Below, piece by piece: positions 1-9,525 of a DNA stretch of 64,000 bases (its first letter is position 1; the number at the start of each line of letters is the position of its first letter). A model generated the notes under the pieces. The model saw nothing but the letters and a program-made list of their open reading frames with translations. It was not told where the DNA came from and made no database searches. A program made the translations under genes and the position numbers. Source of the DNA: Sterolibacterium sp. (GTDB lineage Bacteria; Pseudomonadota; Gammaproteobacteria; Burkholderiales; Rhodocyclaceae); assembly GCA_018061005.1 (NCBI GenBank), contig JAGOVA010000008.1, positions 1 through 64,000 of the forward strand. Reading direction: 5' to 3'.

Positions 1-128
1 AGGCCAAATAGGGAAGCCATGACGCTGCTCGCGTCGCTTCCGGGTAGGCTGCTAGAGCCCGTCGGTAACGGCGGGCCCAGAGGAATGACTGCCCACGACA
101 GAACCCGGCTTATCGGCGGACTTCCACT
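1..128 (+). ncRNA. rnpB: RNase P RNA, 3' end (partial)
   Basis: This is the 3' part of the RNA subunit of RNase P, the ribozyme that matures tRNA 5' ends. The sequence opens with the conserved AGGCCAAATAGGG segment, continues through GGTAGGCTGCT and GAATGACTGCCCACGACA, and ends with the universal ACAGAACCCGGCTTATCGG block. These match the 3' half of the bacterial type A RNA in order and spacing. The 5' part lies outside the window. The mature 3' end is placed near 128 by analogy with E. coli M1 RNA, just before a strong terminator. Confidence 0.95.
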
Positions 129-142
129 TTAATCTGCATCGC

Positions 143-177
143 AAAAACAGACGCCGGAAACGGCGTCTGTTTTTGTT
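143..177 (+). terminator. Rho-independent terminator after rnpB
   Basis: A stem with arms at 147-156 and 161-170 (ACAGACGCCG and its complement) closes on a GAAA tetraloop. It is flanked by five A on the left and a T-rich run on the right, so A-T pairs can extend it to about 14 bp. It sits 15-20 bases after the mature rnpB end and separates rnpB from the dcw cluster. The symmetric A and T runs mean it could act in both directions. Confidence 0.92.
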
Positions 178-315
178 TCGCCTTTCGCAAAATCCTAATG
201 TTTCACTTTTGAATCCTTGTTCAACCCCATTGTTTTTGTGTGATTTTTTCTTGCTGATATTCTTGCGGTATCGCGCCTAAGTGATTGTCCCTGAAAGAAA
301 AATCCCGATTTTCTA

Positions 316-344
316 TTGACCGTCCCAGTTTTCTCTACTAAAGT
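316..344 (+). promoter_or_regulatory. Putative mraZ (dcw) promoter
   Basis: TTGACC at 316-321 is followed 17 bases later by TAAAGT at 339-344, matching 5/6 and 4/6 of the sigma-70 consensus. A TACTAA overlaps it at a shorter spacing, so the exact -10 is uncertain. The site lies immediately before the TGGG operator repeats, the usual arrangement of the main dcw promoter. The 178-315 stretch upstream is AT-rich and shows no gene. Confidence 0.5.
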
Positions 345-377
345 GGGAAAAGGTGGGGTTAAGTGGGAAAAACTGGG
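344..377 (+). promoter_or_regulatory. MraZ-binding operator: four TGGG repeats, 10 bp apart
   Basis: TGGG occurs at 344, 354, 364 and 374, exactly one per 10 bp, so all four face the same side of the helix. MraZ is known to bind three or four TGGNG-type direct repeats separated by 5 bp in front of its own gene. The location between the promoter and the mraZ start (400) fits autoregulation of the whole cell-division cluster. Confidence 0.85.
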
Positions 378-399
378 AAAATCTAGGGGGCAGGGACGA

Positions 400-849
400 A
401 TGTTTCAAGGGGCGGCTGCGTTGAATCTCGATGCCAAGGGGCGCATGGCCGTCCCGGCGCGGCATCGTGACGCCCTGCAGGCACTGGGTGAGGGGCGTCT
501 GGTACTGACCGCGCACCCGCATCGTTGCCTGCTCCTGTACCCGGCTCCGGCCTGGGAGCCTATCCGCAGCAAAATTCTTGCGGCTTCGAGCTTCGATCCG
601 CGTGCGGCGGCAATCAAGCGCGTGCTCGTCGGTAATGCGCGCGATGAGACGCTGGATGGTGCGGGGCGTCTGCTGATCGCCCCGGAATTGCGCAATTACG
701 CAACCCTGGAAAAACAGGTCTGGCTGGTCGGCATGGGCAGTCACTTCGAAATCTGGAATGACGCGAGCTGGCAGCAGCAGCAGCTGGCGGCGTTCGACGC
801 GCTGTCGGGCGGTGAGCCGCCGGCGGGTTTTGAGGATTTGTCCTTGTGA
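400..849 (+). CDS. mraZ: Transcriptional regulator MraZ
   Basis: MraZ is a DNA-binding regulator of the division and cell-wall cluster and acts on the operator just upstream. The 149-residue product has two SpoVT/AbrB-like half domains, each with the signature DxxGR: residues 11-15 (DAKGR) and 86-90 (DGAGR). The length is typical. The ATG at 400 is chosen because it gives the family N-terminus [11 protein letters not shown]; an open frame extends to a TTG at 316 but would translate the operator itself. A purine-rich GGGGGCAGGGACG precedes the ATG. The stop overlaps the rsmH start by four bases (GTGA), implying translational coupling. Confidence 0.95.
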   Translation: MFQGAAALNLDAKGRMAVPARHRDALQALGEGRLVLTAHPHRCLLLYPAPAWEPIRSKILAASSFDPRAAAIKRVLVGNARDETLDGAGRLLIAPELRNYATLEKQVWLVGMGSHFEIWNDASWQQQQLAAFDALSGGEPPAGFEDLSL

Positions 850-1784
850 GTGCTGGCGGGCACGTCAGCGTTTTACTGACGGAAGCGGTTGAGGCATTGG
901 CCATCAAGCCGGACGGGGTTTATGTCGACGCTACTTTTGGTCGCGGCGGGCATAGCCGTGAAATTCTTGCGCGGCTGGGGCCTGTGGGACGGCTGATTGC
1001 ACTGGATCGTGACCTGACCGCTGTGGCGGCCGGGCAGGTCTTGAATGATCCGCGCTTTGTGTTGCGGCATGCGGCCTTTAGTGAGATCGGCGCGGTGCTG
1101 GCTGAGTTGCAGACCGGGCAGGTCGATGGCGTGCTGATGGATATCGGCGTGTCGTCGCCGCAGTTGGACGAGGCAGCGCGCGGTTTTAGTTTTCGTTTCG
1201 ACGCGCCGCTTGATATGCGGATGGATACGAGTCGTGGCATGACCGCGGCGGAATGGTTGCAGCAGGCTTCTCAACGAGAGATAGAAAGGGTGGTTAGGGA
1301 TTATGGGGAAGAACGGTTTGCTCATGCGATTGCAAAGGCGGTTATTGCTGCTCGGGCCGAGTGCGGTATTGCAACCACTGGACAGTTTGCCGCGCTCGTG
1401 GAGAAAGCCGTCCGTACGCGCGAGCCGGGTCAACATCCGGCGACAAGGAGCTTTCAAGCTTTACGGATACACGTCAATCAGGAACTTGAGGAGCTGTCGC
1501 TAGCCCTGCCGCAGTGCGTGGCGCGGCTGGTGGCCGGAGGTCGCCTGGTGGTCATCAGTTTTCACTCGCTGGAAGACCGCATCGTCAAGCATTTCATGCG
1601 TGAAAACGCGCAGCCGCCGCGTTTGCCTTTGCGTTTGCCGGTGCGTGCGGCGGATTTGCCGCCGCCCTTGCTGCGGCTGGTGGGCAAGCCGGTGTATGCC
1701 GGTGCCGAAGAAGTCGCTGCCAATCCGCGTGCCCGGAGTGCGGTCATGCGGGTGGCGGAAAAGGCTGCGGGGAGTGCGGTGTGA
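846..1784 (+). CDS. rsmH: 16S rRNA m4C1402 methyltransferase RsmH
   Basis: RsmH (MraW) uses S-adenosylmethionine to methylate N4 of C1402 in 16S rRNA at the ribosomal P site. The 312-residue protein shows the AdoMet-binding motif [10 protein letters not shown] near residue 30, the ALDRD segment, and the family signatures [19 protein letters not shown] and SFHSLEDR. It starts with GTG inside the mraZ stop region and is second in the dcw cluster, its usual place. From about 1255 to 1400 codon choice becomes more AT-rich (AGA, AGG, ATA), although the protein there stays family-like. Confidence 0.97.
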   Translation: MSAGGHVSVLLTEAVEALAIKPDGVYVDATFGRGGHSREILARLGPVGRLIALDRDLTAVAAGQVLNDPRFVLRHAAFSEIGAVLAELQTGQVDGVLMDIGVSSPQLDEAARGFSFRFDAPLDMRMDTSRGMTAAEWLQQASQREIERVVRDYGEERFAHAIAKAVIAARAECGIATTGQFAALVEKAVRTREPGQHPATRSFQALRIHVNQELEELSLALPQCVARLVAGGRLVVISFHSLEDRIVKHFMRENAQPPRLPLRLPVRAADLPPPLLRLVGKPVYAGAEEVAANPRARSAVMRVAEKAAGSAV

Positions 1785-1836
1785 AGGCGGCTGGCTGGGG
1801 GTGGTCAGCGGTGCGCTATTGGGCGGAATGTGAGCC

Positions 1837-2157
1837 ATGCTGCGCCTGAATCTGCTGTTGCTGATGATCACGGTGGCCTGTGCCATCGGGACGGTGGCTT
1901 CGAACCATCGCGTCCGCAAGCTGGTGACGACCATTGAGCGTGAGCAGACGCATATGCGTGATCTCGATGTGGAATGGGGGCAGTTGCAGTTGGAGCAAAG
2001 CACCTGGGCAGGTCATGCGCGGATTGAAGCCATTGCGCGCGACCGTCTGCACATGAAAGTACCGGCAGCAAATCAGCTGATGGTGGTCGATCCGGCGCGT
2101 GTGTCATCACCCGTACCATCACCCGTGAAGGCAGCGGCAGGAGCAGGTGCGCGGTGA
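1837..2157 (+). CDS. ftsL: Cell division protein FtsL
   Basis: FtsL is a small bitopic inner-membrane protein that joins FtsB and FtsQ and helps activate FtsW/FtsI at the division site. The 106-residue product has a membrane segment at about residues 2-20 and then a heptad-rich periplasmic stretch with VSNHRVRKLV-like and LDVEWGQLQLEQ segments, typical of the family. The tail (residues 82-106) is rich in Pro, Ser and Val. It lies 52 bases after rsmH, and its stop overlaps the ftsI GTG start by four bases. Sequence conservation in this family is low, so the call rests on topology and position. Confidence 0.92.
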   Translation: MLRLNLLLLMITVACAIGTVASNHRVRKLVTTIEREQTHMRDLDVEWGQLQLEQSTWAGHARIEAIARDRLHMKVPAANQLMVVDPARVSSPVPSPVKAAAGAGAR

Positions 2158-3884
2158 AGTTCGTTCGCAGCCCGGTGCTATCCGAAGCTTTGCCCTTGTG
2201 GCGTTCGCGCTTTGTGCTGTTGTGCGTGATTGCAGGGTTTCTGTTGCTGATCGGCTGGGCGTTTTATCTACAGGTGCTCAACAGCAATTTCCTGCAGGAA
2301 AAGGGGGCTTCCCGCTATTCCCGAGTGATTGAGTTATCGGCGACGCGCGGCCGGATCATGGATCGGCATGGCGATGCACTGGCGGTTTCGACGCCGGTGA
2401 AATCGGTCTGGGCGATTCCTGAAGATGCCCGTTTGCAGCCTGCCCAGGCGCGAACGCTGGCCAGCTTGCTTGAGATGGATGTGCGTGAGCTGAATCACAA
2501 GCTGGCTTCCGAGCGTGATTTCGTTTTCATCAAACGCCAGATTGCGCCCGATGTGGCGGATAAGGTGACGGCGCTCAATTTGCCCGGCATCAATGAACAG
2601 CGCGAATATCGTCGTTACTACCCGGCCGCCGATGCCACCGCACATCTGCTCGGGTTCACCGGCGCGGAGGATAAAGGGCAGGAAGGTGTCGAGCTGGCCT
2701 TTCAGGACAAATTGACCGGCAAGCCGGGCAGTCGTCGCGTCATCAAGGATCGGCGCGGGCAGATCGTTGAGGATGTCGAAAGCATCAAGATGCCCCAGGA
2801 AGGCAAGGACATCACCCTGGCCATCGACTCCAAAATACAGTACCTTGCCTATACCAATTTGCGTCAGGCCATGCTTGAGCACAAAGCCAAGGCCGGTGGT
2901 GTGGTGGTGCTCGATGCGAAGACCGGGGAAATCCTCGCGCTGGTCAACTTCCCGACCTATAACCCGAATAACCGCGAACGCCTGGCTGGCGCGCAGCTGC
3001 GTAATCGCGCACTGACCGATACGTTCGAGCCGGGCTCGACAATGAAGCCCTTTACTGCGGCAATGGCGCTGGAGTCGGGCAAGTACCGTCCCGAAACCGT
3101 CATTCAGACCGCGCCGGGACGTTTGAGCATCGGCTCGGCGACGATCCATGACGCGCATGTCCATGGTTTGCTGACGCTGAATCAGGTGATTCAAAAATCA
3201 TCGAATGTGGGTTCGGCCAAGATCGCCCTGACCTTTACGCCGCAGGAGATGTGGGGCATGTTTGATAGCCTCGGTTTTGGTACGCCGCTGCGGCTGGGTT
3301 TCCCGGGTGAAGTGAGTGGCCGTCTGCGCCCAGCCAAGAGCTGGCGACCGATCGAGCAGGCGACCATGGCGTATGGTCATGGCATTTCAGTCACGCTGAT
3401 GCAACTGGCGCACGCCTATCTGGCTTTTGCCCGCGATGGCGATCTGCTGCCGCTGTCGTTGTTGCGTGTGGATACGCCGCTGGCGGCAGGCAAGCCGGTG
3501 TTTTCGGCGCAGACGGCGCGCGAGGTTCGCGCCATGCTGGAGCTGGTGGTCTTGCCGGGTGGCACGGCGATCAAGGCGCAGGTTCCGGGTTATCGGGTGG
3601 GCGGCAAGACAGGGACGGCGCACAAACTCGAAGGGCGTAGTTATGCCAATAAATATGTCGCTTCTTTCGTAGGGCTCGCACCGATTTCTGATCCGCGTCT
3701 GATTGTGGCGGTGATGGTGGATGAGCCGACCAACGGGATTTATTACGGGGGCGATGTCGCCGCGCCGGTGTTTTCGCGTGTCATGGCGGGCAGCCTGCGT
3801 ACCCTGGGGGTTGCTCCTGATGCGGATGTGCAGCAGCAGGCCGCCGCCGCAGTTAATGCACCGGTGATCAAGGAAAGTATGTGA
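2154..3884 (+). CDS. ftsI: Peptidoglycan D,D-transpeptidase FtsI (PBP3)
   Basis: FtsI is the septal transpeptidase that cross-links new peptidoglycan together with FtsW. The 576-residue protein has an N-terminal membrane anchor (about residues 18-42), a pedestal domain containing RGRIMDRHG, and a C-terminal penicillin-binding domain. The catalytic motifs are STMK with Ser295, SSN at 349-351 and KTGT at 485-488. The GTG start overlaps the ftsL stop. The last codons overlap the murE start region (TGATG). Confidence 0.97.
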   Translation: MKFVRSPVLSEALPLWRSRFVLLCVIAGFLLLIGWAFYLQVLNSNFLQEKGASRYSRVIELSATRGRIMDRHGDALAVSTPVKSVWAIPEDARLQPAQARTLASLLEMDVRELNHKLASERDFVFIKRQIAPDVADKVTALNLPGINEQREYRRYYPAADATAHLLGFTGAEDKGQEGVELAFQDKLTGKPGSRRVIKDRRGQIVEDVESIKMPQEGKDITLAIDSKIQYLAYTNLRQAMLEHKAKAGGVVVLDAKTGEILALVNFPTYNPNNRERLAGAQLRNRALTDTFEPGSTMKPFTAAMALESGKYRPETVIQTAPGRLSIGSATIHDAHVHGLLTLNQVIQKSSNVGSAKIALTFTPQEMWGMFDSLGFGTPLRLGFPGEVSGRLRPAKSWRPIEQATMAYGHGISVTLMQLAHAYLAFARDGDLLPLSLLRVDTPLAAGKPVFSAQTAREVRAMLELVVLPGGTAIKAQVPGYRVGGKTGTAHKLEGRSYANKYVASFVGLAPISDPRLIVAVMVDEPTNGIYYGGDVAAPVFSRVMAGSLRTLGVAPDADVQQQAAAAVNAPVIKESM

Positions 3885-5470
3885 TGAAAACAGAAATGCC
3901 GAATTCTGCACAGGAGATTCTTGCGGCCTTGCGTGCCCAGGGTGTTGCGGTGCGTGGTGTCAGCGCGGATTCGCGCCGGATTGAAGCGGGTGATCTGTTC
4001 GTCGCTTTGCCGGGGCGGCGCAGTGATGGCCGTCGTCATATTGAGGATGCGTTGGCGCGCGGAGCCGCAGCGGTGGTCTGGGAAGCGGGCACACTGGCTG
4101 CGGAGGCGGATGATCTGGCGCAGCAGTTGGCACGGGTGCCGCATGTAACGGTGACGGGTTTGCAAAAGCTCACGGGTGCGCTGGCGCATGAGGTTTATGG
4201 CCATCCTTCAGCGCAGCTCTGGCTTTGCGGGATTACGGGAACCAATGGCAAAACCACGGTGAGCCAGTGGATTGCTCAGGCCATGGCGGGCTTGGCACGT
4301 CGTTGTGGCGTCATCGGTACACTGGGGAATGGCTTGCCGGGTGCCTTGCAGGAAAGCACCAATACCACGCCGGATGCGATCAGCACCCATGCGGAGCTGG
4401 CGAGGATACGCGCACAGGGTGCGCAGGCTTGTGCGATGGAGGTTTCATCCATCGGTCTTGATCAGGGGCGGGTCGACGCGCTGTGTTTTGATACGGTGGT
4501 ATTTACCAACCTGACGCGCGATCACCTTGAGTATCACGGCAACATGATGGCTTACGCTACCGCCAAGGCGCGGTTGTTTGCGCGGTCGGAGATCCGCACG
4601 GCGGTGCTCAATCTGGACGATCCGCTGGGCGTTGTGCTGGCGCATGATCTGGCCGGGCGGCAAGGAAGTGCGCGGGTGCGTCGTATTGGTTACACACTGG
4701 ATGAGGCATGTCCGAATCTGGCCGGGGTGGATGAATTTCTCATGGCGCGGAATCTCGAGATACGCGGAGACCGGCTGGCCTTCAGCGTGGCCTCAAACAC
4801 AACCGGGGCAGAGGCTGGGGCAGAGGGAGCGACAGTGCCGACAGCTGCGGCGCAGCTGGAAGTTCCGTTGCTGGGGCGTTTCAATGTCGCCAATCTGCTG
4901 GCGGTGCTGGGGGCATTGCTGGGCGCGGGCGTGCCGTGGGCGGATGCGCTGGAAAGCCTGACACACCTGCGATCACCGGCAGGTCGTCTGCAAATTGTAG
5001 CGACCGATGCGGCGCGTGCCGAGCCTTTGCTGGTGGTCGATTACGCGCATACGCCCGATGCGCTGGAGCAGGTGCTAAAGACCCTGCGTGAAGTGGCGAC
5101 GGCGCGCGGTGGGCGTTTGTGTTGTGTGTTTGGTTGTGGCGGTGAGCGCGATGCGGGCAAGCGCCCGCTGATGGGTGGGGTGGCCGAGCGGTTTGCCGAT
5201 GTGGTTCTGGTGACCAGCGACAATCCGCGCGCTGAAGATGCGCTGAAAATCATGAATGAAATCCTCAATGGCATGCGCGGTCGTCCGCAGGTCGAGGCAG
5301 ACCGCGCCGCAGCGATTGCCCAGACAGTGAGCGGTTTGCAGGTCGCAGATGTGCTGTTGATCGCGGGCAAAGGGCATGAGCGTTATCAGGAAGTGGCCGG
5401 TCAGCGGCATGCCTTTTCGGATGTCGAACAGGCGCATCAGGCGTTGCTGGCGTGGAGGGTGCCGACATGA
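3884..5470 (+). CDS. murE: UDP-MurNAc-L-Ala-D-Glu:meso-DAP ligase MurE
   Basis: MurE adds the third stem-peptide residue to UDP-MurNAc-dipeptide in the cytoplasm, using ATP. The P-loop GTNGKTT is at about residues 119-125. The DNPRAED motif at about 446-452 is the signature of meso-diaminopimelate specificity, so this cell makes Gram-negative type peptidoglycan. The ATG at 3884 overlaps the ftsI stop by one base (TGATG); a GTG at 3881 is the alternative, and a purine-rich AAGGAAAG precedes both. The product is 528 residues. An insertion rich in Gly, Ala and Thr lies near residue 310. Confidence 0.96.
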   Translation: MKTEMPNSAQEILAALRAQGVAVRGVSADSRRIEAGDLFVALPGRRSDGRRHIEDALARGAAAVVWEAGTLAAEADDLAQQLARVPHVTVTGLQKLTGALAHEVYGHPSAQLWLCGITGTNGKTTVSQWIAQAMAGLARRCGVIGTLGNGLPGALQESTNTTPDAISTHAELARIRAQGAQACAMEVSSIGLDQGRVDALCFDTVVFTNLTRDHLEYHGNMMAYATAKARLFARSEIRTAVLNLDDPLGVVLAHDLAGRQGSARVRRIGYTLDEACPNLAGVDEFLMARNLEIRGDRLAFSVASNTTGAEAGAEGATVPTAAAQLEVPLLGRFNVANLLAVLGALLGAGVPWADALESLTHLRSPAGRLQIVATDAARAEPLLVVDYAHTPDALEQVLKTLREVATARGGRLCCVFGCGGERDAGKRPLMGGVAERFADVVLVTSDNPRAEDALKIMNEILNGMRGRPQVEADRAAAIAQTVSGLQVADVLLIAGKGHERYQEVAGQRHAFSDVEQAHQALLAWRVPT

Positions 5471-6867
5471 TGTCGTTGGCTGAACTCGGACATGCCTGCG
5501 GTGGACGTTTGCATGCGGCCGGGACGCTAGGTTTTAGCGGTGTATCGACGGACACCCGCAACCTGACGGCAGGGACATTGTTTGTTGCGCTGCGGGGTGA
5601 ACATTTCGATGGCCATGATTTTGTCCGTGCGTCGATCGAGCGCGGCGCAGCGGCTGCGCTGGTGGATGAAGTCTGGTGGTCAGCACAGACGGGCGCGCTG
5701 GAAGCCTCGCTGCCCCTCGTTGTGGTGGCGGATACCCGCCGGGCACTGGGTGCGCTGGCCGCTGCCTGGCGGCAGCGGTTTGCAATTCCGTTGATCGGCG
5801 TGACCGGCAGCAATGGCAAAACCACCGTCAAGGAAATGTGTGCGGCAATTTTGCGGGCGCAGGCCGTGCAGGCGGGTAGTGCCGCAGAGACAGTGCTGGC
5901 AACGACGGGGAATCTCAACAATGAGATTGGTGTCCCTCTGATGCTGTTGCGCCTGCGTGAGAGTCATCGGGCTGCTGTGATTGAAATGGGTATGAATCAT
6001 GCCGGTGAAATCGATTACCTGACCCGGATGGCTGCGCCCACCGTGGCTCTGGTGAATAACGCGCAGCGCGCGCATCTTGAAGGCCTGGGTAGCCTGGCCG
6101 CTGTGGCAAGGGCGAAAGGCGAGATTTTCAATGGCCTGGCAGCGGGCGGTGTGGCCGTCATCAATGCTGACGACCCACAGGCCGGCCTGTGGCGTGAGCT
6201 GGCCGCCACAGCAGGCATTCGTCAGGTGACCGATTTCGGTCTTGATCAGGCCGCGGCGGTCAGTGCCACCTGGCAGCCGGGCGCGTATGGCAGTGTTTTG
6301 CATGTGCGGACACCCCAGGGTTCATGCACCATCGAGCTGGGCATTCCGGGGCTGCACAATATCCGTAATGCATTGGCGGCCACTGCCGCGACCCTGGCGG
6401 CGGGTGTCAGCCTGGAGGCCGTGGCCAGCGGGCTGTCCGGGTATGGCGGGATCAAGGGGCGACTGCAGCGGCGCACGGCTGAAAATGGGGCGTTGCTCAT
6501 CGACGACAGCTATAACGCCAATCCGGATTCGATGCGCGCGGCGATCGATGTGCTGGCCGCCTTGCCGGGGCGCAAGGTGCTGGTGCTCGGTGACATGGGG
6601 GAAGTGGGCGAACAGTCAGGACAGTTGCATGACGAACTGGGCGGTTACGCCCGCAGCATGGGGATCGACCGGCTGCTGGCACTGGGCGAGCATGCGCGGG
6701 CTGCGGTGCGGAATTTCGGCACAGGGGCGCAGCATTTCAAAGAGCTGGCGTCGCTGATTGAAGCCTTGCGACCGTTGCTCGACGCGCAAACCACCGTGCT
6801 CGTCAAAGGTTCGCGCTTCATGCGGATGGAGCGGGTGGCCGATGCCATCGAAAGCAAAACAGACTGA
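5467..6867 (+). CDS. murF: UDP-MurNAc-tripeptide:D-Ala-D-Ala ligase MurF
   Basis: MurF attaches D-Ala-D-Ala to the UDP-MurNAc tripeptide, the last cytoplasmic ligation. The P-loop GSNGKTT is at about residues 114-120, followed by TGNLNNEIGVP and EMGMNHAGEI, which are MurF signatures, and by DDSYNANPDSM in the C-terminal domain. The ATG at 5467 overlaps the murE stop by four bases and has a GGAGG Shine-Dalgarno sequence about eight bases upstream; a second ATG follows at 5470. The product is 466 residues, a normal length. A 74-base gap follows before mraY. Confidence 0.96.
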   Translation: MMSLAELGHACGGRLHAAGTLGFSGVSTDTRNLTAGTLFVALRGEHFDGHDFVRASIERGAAAALVDEVWWSAQTGALEASLPLVVVADTRRALGALAAAWRQRFAIPLIGVTGSNGKTTVKEMCAAILRAQAVQAGSAAETVLATTGNLNNEIGVPLMLLRLRESHRAAVIEMGMNHAGEIDYLTRMAAPTVALVNNAQRAHLEGLGSLAAVARAKGEIFNGLAAGGVAVINADDPQAGLWRELAATAGIRQVTDFGLDQAAAVSATWQPGAYGSVLHVRTPQGSCTIELGIPGLHNIRNALAATAATLAAGVSLEAVASGLSGYGGIKGRLQRRTAENGALLIDDSYNANPDSMRAAIDVLAALPGRKVLVLGDMGEVGEQSGQLHDELGGYARSMGIDRLLALGEHARAAVRNFGTGAQHFKELASLIEALRPLLDAQTTVLVKGSRFMRMERVADAIESKTD

Positions 6868-6941
6868 TCCCCAGATGACCATGAGTGATTGTTGCGTGTA
6901 TTTCCCGATCAAACCAGAAGTGATTCCAATGGGAGGTGGCG

Positions 6942-8096
6942 ATGCTGCTTGAATTGAGCCTGTGGCTGGCGAAAGATATCCATGCCTTCAATGTGTTCGG
7001 CTACATCACGCTGCGTGCGGTGCTGGCCTCGATGACGGCTTTGTTGATTTCTTTCATCTTCGGCCCCTCGGTCATCCGCTGGTTGTCGGCCAGGAAGATC
7101 GGCCAGTCGGTGCGCGACGATGGCCCGCAGACGCACCTCGTCAAGGCGGGAACGCCGACCATGGGGGGTGCGTTGATTCTGCTGGCGGTGTCGGCTTCGA
7201 CGTTGCTCTGGGCCGATCTGTCGAACCGCTTCGTCTGGATTACCTTGCTGGTCACCCTCGGTTTTGGGGCGGTGGGCTGGGTGGATGACTGGCGCAAGGT
7301 GGTGTATCGCAATCCGAAGGGTTTGTCAGCGCGTGCCAAGTTTTTCTGGCAATCCATGATTGCAGCCATAGCCGCGGTGCTGCTGGCTTTCAGTGTGGCA
7401 GCGCCGGATAACAGCAAACTGGCCGATCTGTTCGTGGCCTGGGTACAGGGCGGTTTTGACATGGAACTGCCCAACCAGGCGGCGTTGATCGTGCCGTTCT
7501 TCAAGAGCATCAGCTATCCGCTGGGGGTATTTGGCTTCATGATCCTCAGCTATCTCGTGATCGTCGGTTCAAGCAATGCGGTCAATCTGACGGATGGTCT
7601 GGATGGGCTGGCCATCATGCCGACGGTGCTGGTCGGCGCGGCACTGGGGATCTTTGCCTATGTGGCAGGCCATGCCGGCATTTCGAAGTATTTGTTGCTG
7701 CCTTACATTCCGGGCGCGGGCGAGCTGGCGGTGTTTTGCGGTGCGCTGGCGGGCGCTGGGCTGGGGTTCCTCTGGTTCAATGCCTATCCTGCCGAAGTGT
7801 TCATGGGTGATGTAGGCGCGCTGGCACTGGGTGCGGCACTGGGCACGGTGGCGGTGATCGTGCGCCAGGAAATCGTGCTGTTCATCATGGGTGGGGTGTT
7901 CGTGGCGGAAACCGTTTCGGTGATGCTGCAGGTCGGTTATTTCAAATTGAGCGGTGGCAAACGCATCTTCCGCATGGCACCGCTACACCATCACTTCGAG
8001 TTGGGCGGCTGGAAGGAAACCCAGGTGGTGGTGCGTTTCTGGATCATCACCATCATGCTGGTGCTGTTTGGTTTGTCCACCCTGAAAATTCGCTGA
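6942..8096 (+). CDS. mraY: Phospho-MurNAc-pentapeptide transferase MraY
   Basis: MraY moves phospho-MurNAc-pentapeptide onto undecaprenyl phosphate, making lipid I at the inner membrane. The 384-residue protein is strongly hydrophobic with about ten membrane segments. It carries the family motifs [17 protein letters not shown] (catalytic Asp cluster) and the HHHFELGGW loop. The ATG at 6942 is preceded by GGGAGGTG, a strong ribosome-binding site; a GTG six bases upstream lies inside that site and is rejected. Confidence 0.96.
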   Translation: MLLELSLWLAKDIHAFNVFGYITLRAVLASMTALLISFIFGPSVIRWLSARKIGQSVRDDGPQTHLVKAGTPTMGGALILLAVSASTLLWADLSNRFVWITLLVTLGFGAVGWVDDWRKVVYRNPKGLSARAKFFWQSMIAAIAAVLLAFSVAAPDNSKLADLFVAWVQGGFDMELPNQAALIVPFFKSISYPLGVFGFMILSYLVIVGSSNAVNLTDGLDGLAIMPTVLVGAALGIFAYVAGHAGISKYLLLPYIPGAGELAVFCGALAGAGLGFLWFNAYPAEVFMGDVGALALGAALGTVAVIVRQEIVLFIMGGVFVAETVSVMLQVGYFKLSGGKRIFRMAPLHHHFELGGWKETQVVVRFWIITIMLVLFGLSTLKIR

Positions 8097-8115
8097 TCCT
8101 GAGATAGGCGTTCTT

Positions 8116-9525
8116 GTGAAACTTTCTGGTCTGCATGTCCTGATTCTTGGCCTCGGTGAGTCCGGCCTGGCGATGGCACGCTGGTGCGTGCGCCAGGGGG
8201 CGAGGGTGCGTGTGGCCGATACGCGCAGCGCGCCGCCTGGGCTGGTCGCGCTGCAGGCCGCCTTGCCTGCAGCGGAATTTATCGCTGGGGCTTTCGATAA
8301 GGCACTGCTGGAAGGCGTCGATTTGCTGGCACTTTCGCCGGGGCTGTCGGCGGGGCAGATGGTGGTGTTTGAGGCGCGGGCACGGGGACTGCCGGTGCTG
8401 GGCGAAATCGAGTTGTTCGCGCAGGCCTTGCGGGATCTCGGTGTGCGCGATCAATGCAAGGTGATTGCCATCAGCGGCACGAATGGCAAAACCACCACCA
8501 CCACGCTGACGGCACATCTGTGTCGTGCAGCCGGCAGGGATACCGCGCTGGGTGGCAATATTTCGCCAGCAGCACTGGACGCCCTGATGACCCGGCTTGA
8601 TGCGGGAAAGCTGCCGGAAATCTGGGTGCTCGAGTTGTCCAGTTTTCAGCTTGAAACGCTGGAAACACTGCAAGCCGATGTGGCGACCGTGCTCAATATC
8701 AGTGACGATCATCTCGATCGTTACATTGATCTGGCTGAATACGCCAGTGCCAAGGCGCGGATTTTTGCGGGTGGCGGCGTGCAGGTGCTCAATCGCGATG
8801 ATGCGGATGTCAAAAAAATGGCACTGCCAGGACGCTGGCTGTTGAGTTTCGGCCTGGATGCGCCGGGCATGCTGGAGGATTTTGGCCTGCGCGAGCGCGC
8901 CGGTGAATACTGGCTGGTGCAAGGCGATAGTTTCTTGTTGCCTTTGTCACGCATGCCGTTGCCTGGTTTGCATAATGCGGCGAATGCGTTGGCGGCCTTG
9001 GCGTTGTGTCATGCCCTGGGCTTGCCGCAACGCCGCTTGCTGGATGGCCTGCTAACGTTCAAAGGCTTACCGCATCGGGTCGAGTTTGTGGCTGAAGTGG
9101 CGGGTGTGCGTTATTTCGATGATTCCAAGGGCACCAATGTAGGGGCTACCGTGGCGGCACTGGTCGGACGGCTGTATGCCGATGGTGGCAAGACCGTATT
9201 GATCGCGGGCGGCGAGGGCAAGGGGCAGGATTTCACGCCGCTGCGTGCGGCCGTGCTCGAACATGCGCGTGCGGTGGTGTTGATCGGTCAGGATGCTGCT
9301 TTGATCGAAGCCACCTTGACGGCGGGGGGCGTGCCTTTGCTGCGGGCAGAAACCATGGCGCAGGCGGTGCGTTTGGCGGCGGTGCATGCACAACCGGGGG
9401 ATGCGGTTCTGTTGTCGCCGGCCTGCGCCAGTTTCGACATGTATCGCAATTATGTGCATCGTGCCGAAGTGTTTATCGCGGCGGTGCAGGGGTTGGCGGC
9501 AGAAAATGAAAAGGGGGCGACGTGA
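8116..9525 (+). CDS. murD: UDP-MurNAc-L-Ala:D-Glu ligase MurD
   Basis: MurD adds D-glutamate to UDP-MurNAc-L-alanine. The 469-residue protein has an N-terminal Rossmann-like domain (LILGLGESG), the P-loop GTNGKTT at about residues 121-127, ELSSFQLE, and DDSKGTN in the C-terminal domain. Start is GTG at 8116, 19 bases after mraY. Its last codons overlap the ftsW GTG start by four bases. Confidence 0.96.
   Translation: MKLSGLHVLILGLGESGLAMARWCVRQGARVRVADTRSAPPGLVALQAALPAAEFIAGAFDKALLEGVDLLALSPGLSAGQMVVFEARARGLPVLGEIELFAQALRDLGVRDQCKVIAISGTNGKTTTTTLTAHLCRAAGRDTALGGNISPAALDALMTRLDAGKLPEIWVLELSSFQLETLETLQADVATVLNISDDHLDRYIDLAEYASAKARIFAGGGVQVLNRDDADVKKMALPGRWLLSFGLDAPGMLEDFGLRERAGEYWLVQGDSFLLPLSRMPLPGLHNAANALAALALCHALGLPQRRLLDGLLTFKGLPHRVEFVAEVAGVRYFDDSKGTNVGATVAALVGRLYADGGKTVLIAGGEGKGQDFTPLRAAVLEHARAVVLIGQDAALIEATLTAGGVPLLRAETMAQAVRLAAVHAQPGDAVLLSPACASFDMYRNYVHRAEVFIAAVQGLAAENEKGAT

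Noticed and set aside
1255..1400. AT-rich codon patch inside rsmH as evidence of horizontal transfer
   Set aside because: Only about 50 codons long, and the protein sequence remains normal for the family; too short to claim recombination by eye.
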